A DNA stretch of 6,450 nt, from contig JAFTMU010000304.1 of the NCBI GenBank assembly GCA_017452215.1, positions 1 to 6,450 on the forward strand, read 5' to 3'. This DNA comes from Clostridia bacterium (GTDB lineage Bacteria; Bacillota; Clostridia; Oscillospirales; CAG-272). The position numbers were made by a program, and so were the translations under genes. The stretch's first letter is position 1, and each line of letters opens with the position of its first letter. The notes below the pieces were generated by a model that made no database searches, had not been told where the DNA came from, and worked only from the letters and a program-made list of their open reading frames with translations. Below, one piece after another: positions 5,587 to 6,450 of this stretch.

Positions 5587-6450
5587 ATGACCAACAACAA
5601 GTACGTTTTGGATTGGATCAAAGCCATGGCTGACATGGTTGGTCCTAAGGAGATCGTATGGATCGACGGCTCGGAGGAGCAGACCGAGGCATTGCGTGCA
5701 CAGGCATGCAAAACCGGTGAATTGGAGCCTCTGAATCCTGAGCTTTACCCCAACTGCTATCTCCACCGCACCGCCATCAACGACGTTGCCCGTGTTGAAA
5801 ACAGAACCTTCATCTGCACCCGCAAGAAGGAGGATGCCGGCAACATCAACAACTGGATGGATCCCAATGAGTGCTATGAAAAGCTCTCCAAGCTCTACAA
5901 AAACTCCTACAACGGCAAGACCATGTACGTCATCCCCTACTCCATGGGCGTTGTTGGATCTGATTTTGCAAAGATCGGCATTGAGCTGACCGACTCCATT
6001 TACGTGGTGCTCACCATGCTCATTATGACCCGTGTAGGTAAGAACGTCATTGAGGCACTTGGTGAGTCCGCAGATTTCGTTAAGGGCTTGCACGCAGTTG
6101 CAGAGTGCAACGAGGATAAGCGCTACATCTGCCACTTCCCCGAGGATAACACCATTTGGTCTGTTAACTCCGGATACGGCGGAAACGTTCTGCTTGGCAA
6201 GAAATGCTTCGCTCTCCGCATCGCTTCCTACCTTGGACGCAAAGAGGGCTGGATGGCTGAGCACATGCTCATCCTCGGCATCGAAGGTCCCGACGGTGAG
6301 GTCAAGTACGTTACCGGCGCATTCCCGTCCGCATGCGGCAAGACCAACCTCGCCATGCTGATCCCGCCCGAGATCTACGCGAAGGACGGCTACAAGGCGT
6401 GGTGCGTCGGCGACGACATCGCCTGGATGAGAATCGGCGAGGACGGCCGC
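5587..6450 (+). CDS. pckG: GTP-dependent phosphoenolpyruvate carboxykinase, N-terminal 288 residues (cut by window edge)
   Basis: PEP carboxykinase (GTP) interconverts oxaloacetate plus GTP with PEP, CO2 and GDP in the cytoplasm, linking the C4-acid pool to gluconeogenesis or, in fermenters, to CO2 fixation. The GTP class is clear from CTRKKEDAG (77-85, substrate-binding Arg79), the VNSGYGGN loop (193-200), the Lys205-Lys206 pair, the P-loop FPSACGKTN (246-254) with the reactive Cys250, and the metal-binding VGDDIAWM (274-281). Family members run to roughly 600 residues, so about half the protein is here. The ATG at 5587 has AAAGGAG 7 nt upstream. It has its own promoter, follows the AraC gene by 155 bp on the same strand, and is probably independent of it. 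Oddity: from about 6322 nearly every codon ends in G or C (41 of 43), against 30 of 43 just before, and CCG and GCG codons appear for the first time. Confidence 0.96.
   Translation, partial: MTNNKYVLDWIKAMADMVGPKEIVWIDGSEEQTEALRAQACKTGELEPLNPELYPNCYLHRTAINDVARVENRTFICTRKKEDAGNINNWMDPNECYEKLSKLYKNSYNGKTMYVIPYSMGVVGSDFAKIGIELTDSIYVVLTMLIMTRVGKNVIEALGESADFVKGLHAVAECNEDKRYICHFPEDNTIWSVNSGYGGNVLLGKKCFALRIASYLGRKEGWMAEHMLILGIEGPDGEVKYVTGAFPSACGKTNLAMLIPPEIYAKDGYKAWCVGDDIAWMRIGEDGR

Noticed and set aside
5563..6264. A 233-codon open frame on the minus strand
   Set aside because: It is antisense to the PEP carboxykinase gene, whose motifs are unmistakable.

Overview
The window reads as a chromosomal segment from a Clostridia-like member of the Bacillota. 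The signs are strong AAAGGAG-type ribosome binding sites, sigma-A promoters with 17-bp spacers, mixed codon use at moderate GC, a GTP-type PEP carboxykinase, and a DUF5107/TPR protein paired with an AraC regulator, as in uncultured gut Clostridia. No species can be named.

Left part (1-1295): two essential housekeeping genes lie on the minus strand, pyrH (UMP kinase) followed by the start of frr (ribosome recycling factor), with their own promoter just upstream of pyrH. Both proteins differ from consensus at well-conserved positions. Upstream of pyrH, where tsf often sits, is a 385-bp non-coding stretch with several hairpins. One is an excellent terminator for minus-strand transcripts. Two related hairpins sit in inverted orientation about 125 bp apart and may bound a small non-autonomous repeat element.

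Middle (1296-5431): a 1069-residue minus-strand protein has an N-terminal mutarotase-like DUF5107 region and a long TPR tail. It is divergently transcribed from an AraC/XylS-family regulator. The 131-bp gap between them holds two promoters with adjacent -10 boxes and a 12-bp direct repeat spaced exactly 21 bp, abutting the -35 of the DUF5107 gene. That is the layout expected for class II activation by an AraC-type protein. The pair looks like a small regulated carbohydrate-response unit of unknown substrate, and it is the part closest to an undescribed system.

Right part (5432-6450): a clear promoter and a leader of about 70 nt precede the first 288 codons of a GTP-dependent PEP carboxykinase, cut by the window edge. 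From about 6322 the third-position GC content of this gene rises sharply, which may indicate a recombinant or misassembled segment.
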